Below are positions 45,387 through 54,600 of a DNA stretch of 64,000 nucleotides, in pieces. A program made the position numbers and the translations under genes. Position 1 is the stretch's first letter. Each line of letters opens with the position of its first letter. Source of the stretch: Candidatus Nitrosopumilus sp. (lineage in GTDB: Archaea; Thermoproteota; Nitrososphaeria; Nitrososphaerales; Nitrosopumilaceae). The stretch spans positions 1 through 64,000 of the forward strand of contig JAOLZN010000003.1 of assembly GCA_028343855.1 (NCBI GenBank), read 5' to 3'. A model generated the notes under the pieces. It was not told the origin of the DNA, made no database searches, and saw only the letters and a program-made list of their open reading frames with translations.

Positions 45387-46649
45387 ATGCATTGGCGAGA
45401 TACACTTCCTGATTGGTACATTAAAAAATATGGTTATCAACCATGTGTAAACATTGGAACTTCTGGTCATGTCGATCATGGAAAAACTAGTCTTATTCAA
45501 GCATTAACAGGTTCGTGGACTAGTGTACACAGTCAAGAATTAAAACGTGGAATTACAATACGTGTTGGTTATTCTGACGCTGCTTTTTACAAATGTAAAA
45601 AATGTGAAGAACCTTTAGGATATTCTACAACTCCAAAATGTAATAATTGTGGGGATGAAAGTGAATTAACTAGAGTTGTAAGCTTTGTAGATAGTCCTGG
45701 ACACGAAAGTCTGATGGCAAATATGCTTTCTGGTTCTGCATTAATGGATGGTGCATTATTATTAGTTGCAGCAAATGAACAAGTTCCTAAACCACAAACC
45801 AAAGAACATCTTTTGGCTCTTCAAACTCTTGGAATTCAACAAATAGTTGTACTTCAAAATAAAGTAGATTTAGTTGCATATGATGAAGTAATGACAAATT
45901 ATAAGGATATTACAAAATTTGTTAAGGGAACTAACGCATCAAAATCTCCTATTATTCCAATTTCTGCTCAATCTGGGTTAAATCTTGATGCATTAATTGG
46001 TGCCATTGAATCTTCAATTAAAACACCTGAACGAGATGAAAAAGCTGATCCTGTCATGCATGTATTACGTTCTTTTGATGTAAACAAACCTGGTATCAAA
46101 TTAAAAGACATCAAAGGAGGTGTCATTGGTGGTAGTTTAACTCAAGGAATTTTCAACGTTGGGGATGAAATAGAAATTAAACCTGGTTTAATGAATGAAA
46201 AAAAGAAATCTTATGAACCTATTCTTACACAAATCACTTCATTAGGAACTGCTGCAGGAATTGTTGAATCTGTAAAACCTGGAGGTTTAGTTGCAATTGG
46301 TACAAAATTAGATCCATCAATGACTAGAAGTGATTCATTCATTGGTTCAGTAATTGGAAAACCAGGAACACTTCCAGAAAACTCTACAAAGCTAAAACTA
46401 GATGTAAATTTATTTGATTCAGCTGTAGGTACTACTGAAGATATCAAAGTAGATCCAATCAAAACAGGTGAATTACTAAGATTAAACATTGGAACTGCTC
46501 CAGTATTAGGTAAAGTCATTAAAGTGAAATCATCCAAAGTAGAAATTGAACTCAGACGACCTGCTTGCATCTTTGAAAATGGACATGTAGCAATAAGTAG
46601 AAGAATTGCTGAAAGATGGAGATTAATTGGTGCAGGTATAGTTGGTTGA
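45387..46649 (+). CDS. eif2g: Translation initiation factor aIF2, gamma subunit
   Basis: The 420-residue GTPase carries initiator tRNA to the ribosome. G1 is GHVDHGKT (about 28-35), G3 is DSPGHE (about 109-114) and G4 is QNKVD (about 157-161). The zinc knuckle CKKC/CNNC lies between G1 and G3. Domains II and III follow. The gene overlaps the PIN-domain gene by 8 bp. Confidence 0.97.
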   Translation: MHWRDTLPDWYIKKYGYQPCVNIGTSGHVDHGKTSLIQALTGSWTSVHSQELKRGITIRVGYSDAAFYKCKKCEEPLGYSTTPKCNNCGDESELTRVVSFVDSPGHESLMANMLSGSALMDGALLLVAANEQVPKPQTKEHLLALQTLGIQQIVVLQNKVDLVAYDEVMTNYKDITKFVKGTNASKSPIIPISAQSGLNLDALIGAIESSIKTPERDEKADPVMHVLRSFDVNKPGIKLKDIKGGVIGGSLTQGIFNVGDEIEIKPGLMNEKKKSYEPILTQITSLGTAAGIVESVKPGGLVAIGTKLDPSMTRSDSFIGSVIGKPGTLPENSTKLKLDVNLFDSAVGTTEDIKVDPIKTGELLRLNIGTAPVLGKVIKVKSSKVEIELRRPACIFENGHVAISRRIAERWRLIGAGIVG

Positions 46650-47010
46650 AGTACTCTGTGACACCAATTTTTTAATTCATTTAGCAACTAAGCGAATTAA
46701 AAATATTGATAATTTAGATATGGAAATAGGCTCAATTTCTTTTATTGTTCCAGAAGTTGTTAAAAATGAATTAATAAGACTACAAGAAATTCCAGAAAAA
46801 AATCAAGAAGTAACTATAACATTAAATTTTATTAAAAATTTTAAAATAATTTCAATTAATGGAACTTATGCGGATGAAGAATTAATTGATTATGTAAAAA
46901 ATAATCGAAGTATAATAGGTACAATGGATAAAGGACTTAAAAATAAAATCAAGAAACTAGGAAGTTCTATTTTATCTATACATAATGATAAGATTGTTCT
47001 TGAAAGTTAG
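46642..47010 (+). CDS. PIN-domain ribonuclease
   Basis: The 122-residue PIN domain has the acidic active-site set D7 (CDTNFL), E43 (KNELIRL), D78/D83 and D96 (GTMDKGLKNKI). The GTMDK segment resembles the Fcf1/VapC9 archaeal group linked to rRNA or mRNA processing. It begins at TTG inside the end of the aIF2 gamma gene. No antitoxin gene is next to it, which argues against a VapBC module. Confidence 0.8.
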   Translation: MVEVLCDTNFLIHLATKRIKNIDNLDMEIGSISFIVPEVVKNELIRLQEIPEKNQEVTITLNFIKNFKIISINGTYADEELIDYVKNNRSIIGTMDKGLKNKIKKLGSSILSIHNDKIVLES

Positions 47011-47045
47011 TAAACTTTATTTTAAAAATAATTCACTGAATTTGT

Positions 47046-47495
47046 ATGTCCACATTTTCTATTACTTCTGAAGATTTTAAAGAAGGTGAAGAGATTCCAA
47101 AGAAATTTGGCTATAAATTTGAAAATAAACAACCAAATATTGAACTTCATAATGTTCCAGAAAATACTATGACTATTGCATTAATTATGGATGATCCTGA
47201 TGCAATGGCAGCAGTTGGAAAAATTTGGGTACATTGGTTATTGGTTGATGGAAATTCTCTAAATTTTCCAAATGGTAACATAGCAGGAGTATTTGGAAAA
47301 GGTCTAAATGATTTTGGTGAACTTGGATATGGAGGACCTGCACCACCTAATGGTCGACATACATACATTTTCAAAGCATACGCATTAGATACAACACCAG
47401 AACTAAAGGAAGGTTACTCAAAACAAGAGTTAGAAGATGCAATGAAAGGTCATATTATTGCTGAAGCAAAATTAACTGGAACTTTTACGCCTTAA
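47046..47495 (+). CDS. PEBP family protein (YbhB/Raf-kinase-inhibitor-like)
   Basis: The 149-residue protein has the PEBP anion pocket motifs IALIMDDPDAM (about 38-48), WVHWLLVDG (about 59-67) and YGGPAPPNGRHTYIFKAYAL (about 97-116). Prokaryotic PEBP members bind small phosphorylated or lipid ligands; function unclear. A TATA-like TTTAAAAATA (47021-47030) about 24 bp before the ATG suggests a leaderless transcript. Confidence 0.9.
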   Translation: MSTFSITSEDFKEGEEIPKKFGYKFENKQPNIELHNVPENTMTIALIMDDPDAMAAVGKIWVHWLLVDGNSLNFPNGNIAGVFGKGLNDFGELGYGGPAPPNGRHTYIFKAYALDTTPELKEGYSKQELEDAMKGHIIAEAKLTGTFTP

Positions 47496-47505
47496 TTTTT
47501 ATCCT

Positions 47506-47661
47506 TTAAGAATATCTTTCTGCTAATCTATATCTCATGTATTTATCATCTGGTGAAAATTTAGCTGGATGTACTGATTTTGTATCTCCATCACACTTTG
47601 GACATTTGTCTTTTAATGTATAATGACTACACTTTGTACATTTTCGTAATTGAAATCTCAT
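47506..47661 (-). CDS. nop10: H/ACA ribonucleoprotein subunit Nop10
   Basis: I read this 51-residue frame from ATG 47661 to stop 47506. It has the Nop10 layout: an N-terminal zinc ribbon with two CxxC pairs (RKCTKC, CPKC), then HPAKFSPDDKYMRYRL, the segment that binds Cbf5. With Cbf5, Gar1 and L7Ae it forms the guide-RNA pseudouridine synthase. It follows the aIF2 alpha gene by one base, the usual archaeal gene order. Confidence 0.93.
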   Translation of the reverse strand: MRFQLRKCTKCSHYTLKDKCPKCDGDTKSVHPAKFSPDDKYMRYRLAERYS

Positions 47662-47662
47662 T

Positions 47663-48454
47663 TTAATTTTCTCTTGTTTTCTTAGAATCTTCCCTTGTAA
47701 ATTTGAAAATACCTTTTTTCTTTTCTATGTTGGTTTGAATTTCTTCAATAATTGGTTTAAGTGATTTTTCTGCAGATTTAAAATCTTCAGAAGTAATAGA
47801 TATTCTATATTTTGGTGCACCAAGATACGTAATGTCCATTGTTGAATCTTTTTTGATTACATCCAATAATGTTTTTTTAATTATTTCCACTCCATCTGAT
47901 TTATTATTTGTAATTTCCATAATTCCTCTAATTTCTACTGACGGTAATTTAATTTTGGAACAAATTTCTTCAATTGCAGTTGAAGTTTTTTTTGCAAGTT
48001 TAAGTTCTTTAATTATATCAATTCCATTTCTTGCAATTTCCATAAATGCGTCATAAACTGAATCAAATTTTGTATAAATTTTATCCTCTATTTTTTCGAT
48101 TTCTTCATCTGTTAATTTTGTCTTATCTTGTACATTTTGTAATAATGTTTTACCTTTTTCATATTTTTTTACTTCTTTTAGTTTCTGCTTTTTTTGATCT
48201 TTTGAAACTTGTTTTAATGACAAGTCTATATCTCTAGCTTTTACTTTTTTAACAAGTAAAACTTTCTTTTCCCCATCTTTTACAAATCGATTAACTGATC
48301 TAATCCAACCTGGTGCTATTTCTGAAATATGCAAAAATCCTTGAACATCATCATATTCATCTAATGTAACGTAGGCACCATGATCCATAACTTTAGTTAC
48401 TGTGGCTAGAATAATTTCTCCCTGTTCAGGCATTTCTTGAATTTCAGCAGACAA
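47663..48454 (-). CDS. eif2a: Translation initiation factor aIF2, alpha subunit
   Basis: The 263-residue protein has an S1 domain (about 10-85, GEIILATVTKVMDHGAYVTLDEYDDVQGFLHISEIAPGW), a helical middle, and an alpha-beta C-domain that binds aIF2 gamma. Translation seems to start at TTG (48454); upstream codons in frame run into a stop with no better start. It is in one operon with nop10. Confidence 0.96.
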   Translation of the reverse strand: MSAEIQEMPEQGEIILATVTKVMDHGAYVTLDEYDDVQGFLHISEIAPGWIRSVNRFVKDGEKKVLLVKKVKARDIDLSLKQVSKDQKKQKLKEVKKYEKGKTLLQNVQDKTKLTDEEIEKIEDKIYTKFDSVYDAFMEIARNGIDIIKELKLAKKTSTAIEEICSKIKLPSVEIRGIMEITNNKSDGVEIIKKTLLDVIKKDSTMDITYLGAPKYRISITSEDFKSAEKSLKPIIEEIQTNIEKKKGIFKFTREDSKKTREN

Positions 48455-48494
48455 TTCTTCTAAAACTTTCCAATCTGTACATTAATGTTGCTCG

Positions 48495-49028
48495 TCAGAA
48501 ATCAATCCCTTTTTTTGCTTTAATACCCTGTTGAAATGGATGTTTAATTTCTCTCATTTCTGTTACTAAATCTGCTACCTCAATTACTTCTTCTTTAGCA
48601 TAATTGCCAGTAAGTATTAGATCTATATTTTCTGGTTTTGATTTAATTAAATCTAATACAGCTTCTAATGAAATTAAGTTCAAATTTACTGCATAATTTA
48701 TCTCATCTAGAATTACTATATCGTACTTTTTAGATTGAATTTTTTCATTACTAATTCTAATTGCTTCTTTTGCAACTTTTTCATGATCTGTTTTTTCACT
48801 TGTGTCATCTATAATTCCAACAAATCCTTTACCTATTGCTACCATTTCAAACTCTGGCTCTAATCTCTTTGATGAATCCATTTCACCATAATGCCATGAA
48901 CCCTTGATAAATTGAATCATACAAATTTTCTTTTTATATCCTGTAGCTCTTAATGCAATGCCTAATGCTGCAGTTGTTTTACCTTTACCTTTTCCTGTAT
49001 AGACAATTGTTAAGCCTTTTTCTACCAT
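48495..49028 (-). CDS. cobA: Cob(I)yrinic acid a,c-diamide adenosyltransferase
   Basis: The 177-residue P-loop enzyme (CobA/BtuR/CobO) adds the 5'-deoxyadenosyl ligand to cobalt corrinoids. The modified P-loop GKGKGKTTAALGIALRA is at about 12-28, with IVILDEINYAVNL near 103 and a C-terminal VTEMREIKHPFQQGIKAKKGID motif. The orphan cbiA gene begins 84 bp away on the opposite strand. Confidence 0.95.
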   Translation of the reverse strand: MVEKGLTIVYTGKGKGKTTAALGIALRATGYKKKICMIQFIKGSWHYGEMDSSKRLEPEFEMVAIGKGFVGIIDDTSEKTDHEKVAKEAIRISNEKIQSKKYDIVILDEINYAVNLNLISLEAVLDLIKSKPENIDLILTGNYAKEEVIEVADLVTEMREIKHPFQQGIKAKKGIDF

Positions 49029-49112
49029 AATTATTCATTAATTTTTATCAGTAAAAACATTCGTTATTTTTTAAGGTATTAATTTAAATAAAAAAAAAAT
49101 TCTACACATACA

Positions 49113-50468
49113 TTGAAAATAAAAAGAATTGTTTTAGCAGGAGCAACTAGTGGTGTTGGAAAAACATCGATCACATGTGCAATTATCTATGCTTTACAAA
49201 AAAGAGGTTTTTCTGTACAACCTTTCAAAGTAGGTCCTGATTATATTGATCCTAGTTATCTCTCATCTATTTCAAAAAATGAAACATACAATCTTGATGT
49301 TTGGTTAATGGGTCAGAAACAAGTTTTAGATAGTTTTGTATCTCATTCAAACTCTGATATTTCAATTATTGAGGGCGTAATGGGATATTATGATGGCTAT
49401 GAAGGAAATTCTAACCATGCTAGTACTCATCATGTAGCATCCATAACTAAATCTCCTGTAATTTTAGTATTAGATGCAAGTAAAACAGCACGTTCTATTG
49501 GTGCAACTGCTTTAGGATATCAAAAATTTCATAAAAATTCAAGAATTGTAGGAATTATTTTAAATAAAATTGGAAGTAAAAAACATGAAATTCTTTGTAG
49601 AAATGCTTTAGAAAAAATAAAATTACCTATTATTGGCGTAATTCCAAAAAACCCTATGTTAAATTTAGAATCAAGACATCTTGGATTAATTTCTACATAT
49701 GATAATAAAATTTTAAAAAATAAACTTGAAAAAGTTTCAAAAATTATTTCTAAATCATTAGATGTAGATGAAATAATTAAAATTCTTAAAAATCCAATAC
49801 CTATCCCTAAAAATAAGAAAGTAACTAACAAAAAGAATAAAGTAATAATTGCTGTTGCTTTAGATAATTCTTTTAATTTCTACTATGATGATAATTTGAA
49901 TGCATTAAAACGCGAAGGTGCATCATTAACTTTCTTTAGTCCAATAAAAAATAAAAAAATTCCTAAATGTGACGGACTATACATTGGAGGTGGATTCCCT
50001 GAAATTTTAGGAAATGATCTTTCTAAAAATCAAATTATGAAAAAATCAATTAAAAAATTATCTGAAGATAACTTCCCTATTTATGCAGAATGTGGAGGGT
50101 TGATGTATCTAACTAAATCTATTAGTAATAATAAAAAAAAATACAAAATGGTTGGTTTGTTTGATGCTGAAACAGTAATGACGAAGAAAATGAGGCTAAA
50201 TTATACAAAAGGGAACTTTTCTAATAAAAATATTCTATCTGATACACTACATGGATTTCGTGGTCATGAATTTCATTATTCCCAATTAGAATCTGTATCA
50301 TCTGATTCACAATTTGCTTTTAATTTAGATATTGGAGAAGGAATAAAAAACCGTCAAGATGGATTAATTCAAAATAACACTCTTGCATCATATGGTCATC
50401 TTTACTTTGATAGTTCTAATTATGCTGAAATTTTTGTAAAAAACTGTTTTAATGAATCCCGTAGATAA
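49113..50468 (+). CDS. cbiA: Cobyrinate a,c-diamide synthase
   Basis: The 451-residue enzyme amidates the a and c side chains of cobyrinate. The N-terminal domain has a dethiobiotin-synthetase-like P-loop GATSGVGKTS (about 8-17) and KVGPDYIDPSYL. The C-terminal class I amidotransferase has IYAECGGLMYL (Cys near 330) and HEFHYSQLE. It starts at TTG (49113). Confidence 0.94.
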   Translation: MKIKRIVLAGATSGVGKTSITCAIIYALQKRGFSVQPFKVGPDYIDPSYLSSISKNETYNLDVWLMGQKQVLDSFVSHSNSDISIIEGVMGYYDGYEGNSNHASTHHVASITKSPVILVLDASKTARSIGATALGYQKFHKNSRIVGIILNKIGSKKHEILCRNALEKIKLPIIGVIPKNPMLNLESRHLGLISTYDNKILKNKLEKVSKIISKSLDVDEIIKILKNPIPIPKNKKVTNKKNKVIIAVALDNSFNFYYDDNLNALKREGASLTFFSPIKNKKIPKCDGLYIGGGFPEILGNDLSKNQIMKKSIKKLSEDNFPIYAECGGLMYLTKSISNNKKKYKMVGLFDAETVMTKKMRLNYTKGNFSNKNILSDTLHGFRGHEFHYSQLESVSSDSQFAFNLDIGEGIKNRQDGLIQNNTLASYGHLYFDSSNYAEIFVKNCFNESRR

Positions 50469-50555
50469 TTAGTCACAAATTATTTGGTAATTGTTAAAAT
50501 CTAATACTATTTTCCTATCTAATTTGTTCATATATTTCATTATAAAATAATTATA

Positions 50556-52070
50556 TCAAATTGTTTTCATAAATTCTTTTGAATCCTTTTCAATCTGTTT
50601 TTTTCTTTCTTCAGACATATTTTTAATATTTGAAAATACTGTCCACAGTCTTGGATTCTTTTTCAATTTTTCTTGATTTTTTAAAAAAAAGTTCCAATAA
50701 AGATAATTAAATGGACATGCATTTTCTCCATTTTTTATTTTAACATCATATTCACAATTTGTACAATAATCTGACATTTTATTGATATAATTCCCACTTG
50801 CAGCATATGGTTTAGAACCAAGAATACCTCCATCTGCATAAAGAATCATTCCATGTGTATTGGGTAATTCTACCCATTCAAATGCATCTGCATATACAGA
50901 TAAGTACCAATCACAAACTTGTTTAGGATTTATTCCTGCAATTAATGCAAAATTCCCAGTAATCATCAGTCTTTGAATATGGTGTGCATATGCTTCATGC
51001 TTTGTTTGATCAATACAGCATTTCATACAATTCATTTTTGTTTCTCCAGTCCAGTAAAAATTTGGAAGTTTATTTTTTGCATTAAAAAAATTTGTTTGAG
51101 AATATTTTGGCATATGATACCAATAAATTCCTCTTACGTATTCTCTCCATCCTAAAATCTGTCTTACAAATCCTTCAATTGATTCAATTGGCAAATCTTT
51201 ATTTTGTAAAACTTTTTGAATTACGTCCTGTGGATTTAACAATCCTATGTTTAGATAAACGGATAAAACTGAATGATATAGAAATTTTTCTTTTTCTTTC
51301 ATTGCATCTTCATATGGTCCAAAAAATTCTAATCTATTTTTTATAAAATCGTCTAAACTTTTCATTGCCTCTTGTTTTGTCGTTGCAAACCAAAATGGTT
51401 CTATATTTCCAAAATGTTTTGTATATTTTTTCTTTAACTGTGATATTACACGCTGTGTAATTTTATCTGGTTTGCAAATTAATGGAGAGGAAATTTTTGG
51501 ATGATTTTTTGGTAATCTTTTTCTATTTTTAACATCATAATTCCATTTTCCACCAATTGGTTTTCCTTTATCATCGATTAGAATTTTGTATTTTTTTCTC
51601 ATTTTTTGATAAAAATTTTCCATTTTTAGCTCTTTTCTAGACTTAGCCCAGTCTGAAAATTCAGCTATTTTACAAAAAAATCTTGTATCTTCTAAAATTG
51701 TAACAGGAATATCTAACAATTTTTCCCATTTTTTTATCTCTTCTAAGACACGATATTCACTTGGATGAGTAATTTTAATGGTTTTTGGATTAAATTTCCT
51801 ACATTGATTCTCTAATTCTTTTGTAAAACTTATCTCTGATTTATCAAATTCAATATAGGTTACATCAAATTTCTTTTTTTTAAGCTCACTTGCAAAATGA
51901 CGCATTGCACTAAATATCAAAACAAGTTTTTTCCTATGATGATTCGCGTATTCTATTTCATCTGAAACTTCCATCATCAAAATTTTATCTTCACTTTTAC
52001 TAATTTTTTCTAATGATGAAATTTCAAAAGATAATTGATCTCCTAATATTACTATTAAATTACGAACCAA
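50556..52070 (-). CDS. Iron-sulfur cryptochrome/photolyase (FeS-BCP, CryPro group)
   Basis: The 504-residue protein belongs to the deoxyribodipyrimidine-photolyase-related group. It opens NLIVILGDQLS and has the FAD-domain segments GFVRQILGWREYVRGIYW and FALIAGINPKQVCDWYLSVYADAFEWVELPNTHGM. Fe-S cysteines fit the group: one in CCIDQT, two in YCTNCEYD and one in ACPFNYLYW. Known members repair (6-4) photoproducts or sense light. It sits between two B12 blocks. Confidence 0.9.
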   Translation of the reverse strand: MVRNLIVILGDQLSFEISSLEKISKSEDKILMMEVSDEIEYANHHRKKLVLIFSAMRHFASELKKKKFDVTYIEFDKSEISFTKELENQCRKFNPKTIKITHPSEYRVLEEIKKWEKLLDIPVTILEDTRFFCKIAEFSDWAKSRKELKMENFYQKMRKKYKILIDDKGKPIGGKWNYDVKNRKRLPKNHPKISSPLICKPDKITQRVISQLKKKYTKHFGNIEPFWFATTKQEAMKSLDDFIKNRLEFFGPYEDAMKEKEKFLYHSVLSVYLNIGLLNPQDVIQKVLQNKDLPIESIEGFVRQILGWREYVRGIYWYHMPKYSQTNFFNAKNKLPNFYWTGETKMNCMKCCIDQTKHEAYAHHIQRLMITGNFALIAGINPKQVCDWYLSVYADAFEWVELPNTHGMILYADGGILGSKPYAASGNYINKMSDYCTNCEYDVKIKNGENACPFNYLYWNFFLKNQEKLKKNPRLWTVFSNIKNMSEERKKQIEKDSKEFMKTI

Positions 52071-52136
52071 AGTGAATCAATTTTAAATAAATTTCTTAAC
52101 TTATTACCCTTATTTCAAATAATGAAATTTTTTGTA

Positions 52137-52778
52137 TCAATTAGATGATTCTGCTCTGATTAGTTTAAAAATTGCATTAATTATTGCTGAAGCTGAAGAA
52201 CTTCCTCCTTTTCTACCTAAATTAGTAATGAAAGGAGTTCCTTCCAACTTTGACAATTCTTCTTTTGATTCTGGTGCACAGATAAATCCAACTGGAATTC
52301 CTATGATTAATGCAGGTTTTACTATACCTTCTTTTACCATTTCAATTACTTCCATTAATGCCGTTGGTGCATTTCCTATAGCAACTATTCCGCCATCAAT
52401 ATCATTTTTTGCAACTCTCATTGAAACTTGAGAACGTGTTTTTCCTTCATCCTTAGCTTGTTGCATTATTTCTGGTTTAGATATATTACAAACTATTTCA
52501 TTACCAAAATCTTTTGGATTTTGTTTATTGAGTCCACCTATTACTCCATTTACGTCCACTACGATGCTACATCCATTTTTGAGCGCCTTCATACCACTTT
52601 CAATAGCATTTTTTTGAAAAATGAGCCTATTTTTATCTGCAAAATCAAAATCAGCAGTAGAATGAATAATTCTTCTTACAATTGGCCATTCTTTTTTATT
52701 ATAATTATGTGGGCCTATTTCATCTTCAATCATTTTCATACTAGCGTCTTCAATTGATTGGCCTTTCTTAGTTTGCAT
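52137..52778 (-). CDS. cbiC: Precorrin-8X / cobalt-precorrin-8 methylmutase
   Basis: The 213-residue protein moves a methyl group from C11 to C12 of the corrin. The substrate histidine lies in RRIIHSTADFDFA (His near 40), with the typical GNAPTALMEVIEM and GIPVGFICAPESKEEL segments later. It ends near a long run of glycine/serine/alanine (GRKGGSSSASAIINAI). Its start overlaps the end of cbiX by 11 bp. Confidence 0.94.
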   Translation of the reverse strand: MQTKKGQSIEDASMKMIEDEIGPHNYNKKEWPIVRRIIHSTADFDFADKNRLIFQKNAIESGMKALKNGCSIVVDVNGVIGGLNKQNPKDFGNEIVCNISKPEIMQQAKDEGKTRSQVSMRVAKNDIDGGIVAIGNAPTALMEVIEMVKEGIVKPALIIGIPVGFICAPESKEELSKLEGTPFITNLGRKGGSSSASAIINAIFKLIRAESSN

Positions 52779-53520
52779 TCTCTACTTCCTTTGCTCTTTC
52801 TAATATTAAATCTACCATTTTTTGATCTGTTCCAATATGTTTTGTAATATAGCTCTTGCCAATCTTAGAATTTTCTAATGCTGGGATTAAATCATTATTG
52901 ATATCTGTTTTTACATGAGCTCCTTCATGAAGAAAATAAAATACATTTACTAGAACATTTGGATTATTTTTTTCACAACTTTTTATTCCTTCAAAAATAT
53001 CTGGCTGTTCTATTTCTAACCATGATCTACTTACATTTCTATAATTATCTTTTAATCCATTTACAATATAGTCTAGTGATCTTTGTGCATTAGGATCTAC
53101 ACTTCCATGACCAATAACCATAACATCTACATCTTTAGACTCAAGAGTAATTTGATTTTCTTTTAATGTTGAGTCTACCCTACTTTGAACTATTTCTACC
53201 AAAGTTTTATGCATCATCATTGGTTTAGTAACAAGAAATTTTATTTTAGTATCTTTTTGAAATTTCATTACATCTGTTACAGCATTTTTAACTTTTTTCC
53301 CTGGATATAGAAAATATGGAACTATTGTAAGTATATCAATATCTTGTTTTAGCGATTTCTCAATGCCATCTTCAATATATGGTGGTTCTACTTCTAAAAA
53401 GCAATAATCAACAAAATTATAATCTCCTTTATCTCTAATTCCTTCACAAATAACTTCTAATTCTTCAGATGCCTCTCTTTGCCTACTTCCTCTATCAATA
53501 AGTAATAATCCTCTTTTCAA
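52768..53520 (-). CDS. cbiX: Two-domain CbiX-type sirohydrochlorin cobaltochelatase
   Basis: The 250-residue protein has two CbiX-like halves. The C-half keeps the metal histidines: H138 in VIGHGSVDP and H202 in FLHEGAHVKTDI. In the N-half the matching positions read IDRGSR (Arg10) and LYPGKKVKNA (Lys75/76), so only the second half should bind cobalt. The class II chelatase fold otherwise looks whole. It overlaps cbiG and cbiC in one minus-strand operon. Confidence 0.85.
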   Translation of the reverse strand: MKRGLLLIDRGSRQREASEELEVICEGIRDKGDYNFVDYCFLEVEPPYIEDGIEKSLKQDIDILTIVPYFLYPGKKVKNAVTDVMKFQKDTKIKFLVTKPMMMHKTLVEIVQSRVDSTLKENQITLESKDVDVMVIGHGSVDPNAQRSLDYIVNGLKDNYRNVSRSWLEIEQPDIFEGIKSCEKNNPNVLVNVFYFLHEGAHVKTDINNDLIPALENSKIGKSYITKHIGTDQKMVDLILERAKEVENAN

Positions 53521-54575
53521 TCTATTTTCCTCGCAATTGCTACTGTTAAATTTGGAGGGAATTTCTGCTTTTCTACAATTAATTCCCCTTTTGATACTTT
53601 AATTGCAGCAGCTTCAGAAACACTTGCAGTTCCTTCAAATGCTTTTACTGTGGTAGATGGATTTGGAGTAATAATTTCTGCAAGTTCTTCTCTATCGACA
53701 TATTCTACAGGTACTTGCATTTCTTTTCCAAGATCTATTAATCCTTGAACATCTTCAGGTTTTTTTATTGAAACTAACTTTGCAATAGATTTCGAACTTA
53801 AATTAAATTTTTTCAAACAGTGTTCTATTCCTTCTTTGATTGTATCTTTTGTTGTATCCCAATGCAATCCAATACCGATCACTAAACTTTGTGGACGATA
53901 AATTACAGATTCTTGAGATAATTCATTATCAATAATTGTGTCTGAAATTATAAGATATGCTTTAGAATTTGATTTTTTTAACTCTTCTAAACTATCATAA
54001 ATTGTAACATTTTTTGGTAATTGTTTATACCATTTTTGATCATTTGTTTGTTGAAAAACACCAATAGGTTCTGCATTTACCATGTGTGCACTAATTTTAG
54101 TTACTGTTGTGTCATCATCAATCTTCCAACCAAATTCTCTACCTACTAAATCCACTGCAATCGTTTTGTTTACATCTGCTGCAGTTGTTATTACAGGTAA
54201 AGCATTTAATTTTTCAGAAATTTCCTGAGTTAATTCATTTGCTCCACCAATATGGCCAGATAAAACACTAATTACAAAATTTGTCTTATCATCAATTACA
54301 ATTACTGCGGGATCTGTTTTCTTATCTTTCAAATGAGGTGCAATTAATCTAATAACTGCACCTAAAGAAAAAAGACAAATTAATGCATTAGAATTTTTAA
54401 AAAGTTCAATAATTTTATCTGTTGTAGGCTCAGCATACCAAGTAATACTATTATTTTGATTTGATAATTTGATTGGAGCAAAAATATCCCAATTAGGAAA
54501 AAGTTCTTTTAATTTTTCTCCAATATTAATACCATTTTTAGTAATTGCAAGAACTGATACTTTTTCCATAATCAA
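53517..54575 (-). CDS. cbiG: Cobalt-precorrin-5A hydrolase
   Basis: The 352-residue protein opens the delta-lactone ring of cobalt-precorrin-5A. N-domain: SLGAVIRLIAPHLKDKKTDPAVIVIDD and SVLSGHIGGANELTQEIS. C-domain: VIGIGLHWDTTKDTIKEGIEHCL and FEGTASVSEAAAIKVS. CbiG is often fused to CbiH in archaea, but here it stands alone and no CbiH is in the window. The stop overlaps cbiX by 4 bp. Confidence 0.93.
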   Translation of the reverse strand: MIMEKVSVLAITKNGINIGEKLKELFPNWDIFAPIKLSNQNNSITWYAEPTTDKIIELFKNSNALICLFSLGAVIRLIAPHLKDKKTDPAVIVIDDKTNFVISVLSGHIGGANELTQEISEKLNALPVITTAADVNKTIAVDLVGREFGWKIDDDTTVTKISAHMVNAEPIGVFQQTNDQKWYKQLPKNVTIYDSLEELKKSNSKAYLIISDTIIDNELSQESVIYRPQSLVIGIGLHWDTTKDTIKEGIEHCLKKFNLSSKSIAKLVSIKKPEDVQGLIDLGKEMQVPVEYVDREELAEIITPNPSTTVKAFEGTASVSEAAAIKVSKGELIVEKQKFPPNLTVAIARKID

Positions 54576-54600
54576 AACTTTCTAACTTTAATAAAATACC

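Noticed and set aside
46211-46687. 158-codon antisense frame over the aIF2 gamma 3' end
   Set aside because: It covers conserved aIF2 gamma coding sequence and shows no recognisable protein features.
46642-47010. Toxin-antitoxin (VapBC) module
   Set aside because: The PIN gene has no adjacent small antitoxin gene; its overlap is with aIF2 gamma.
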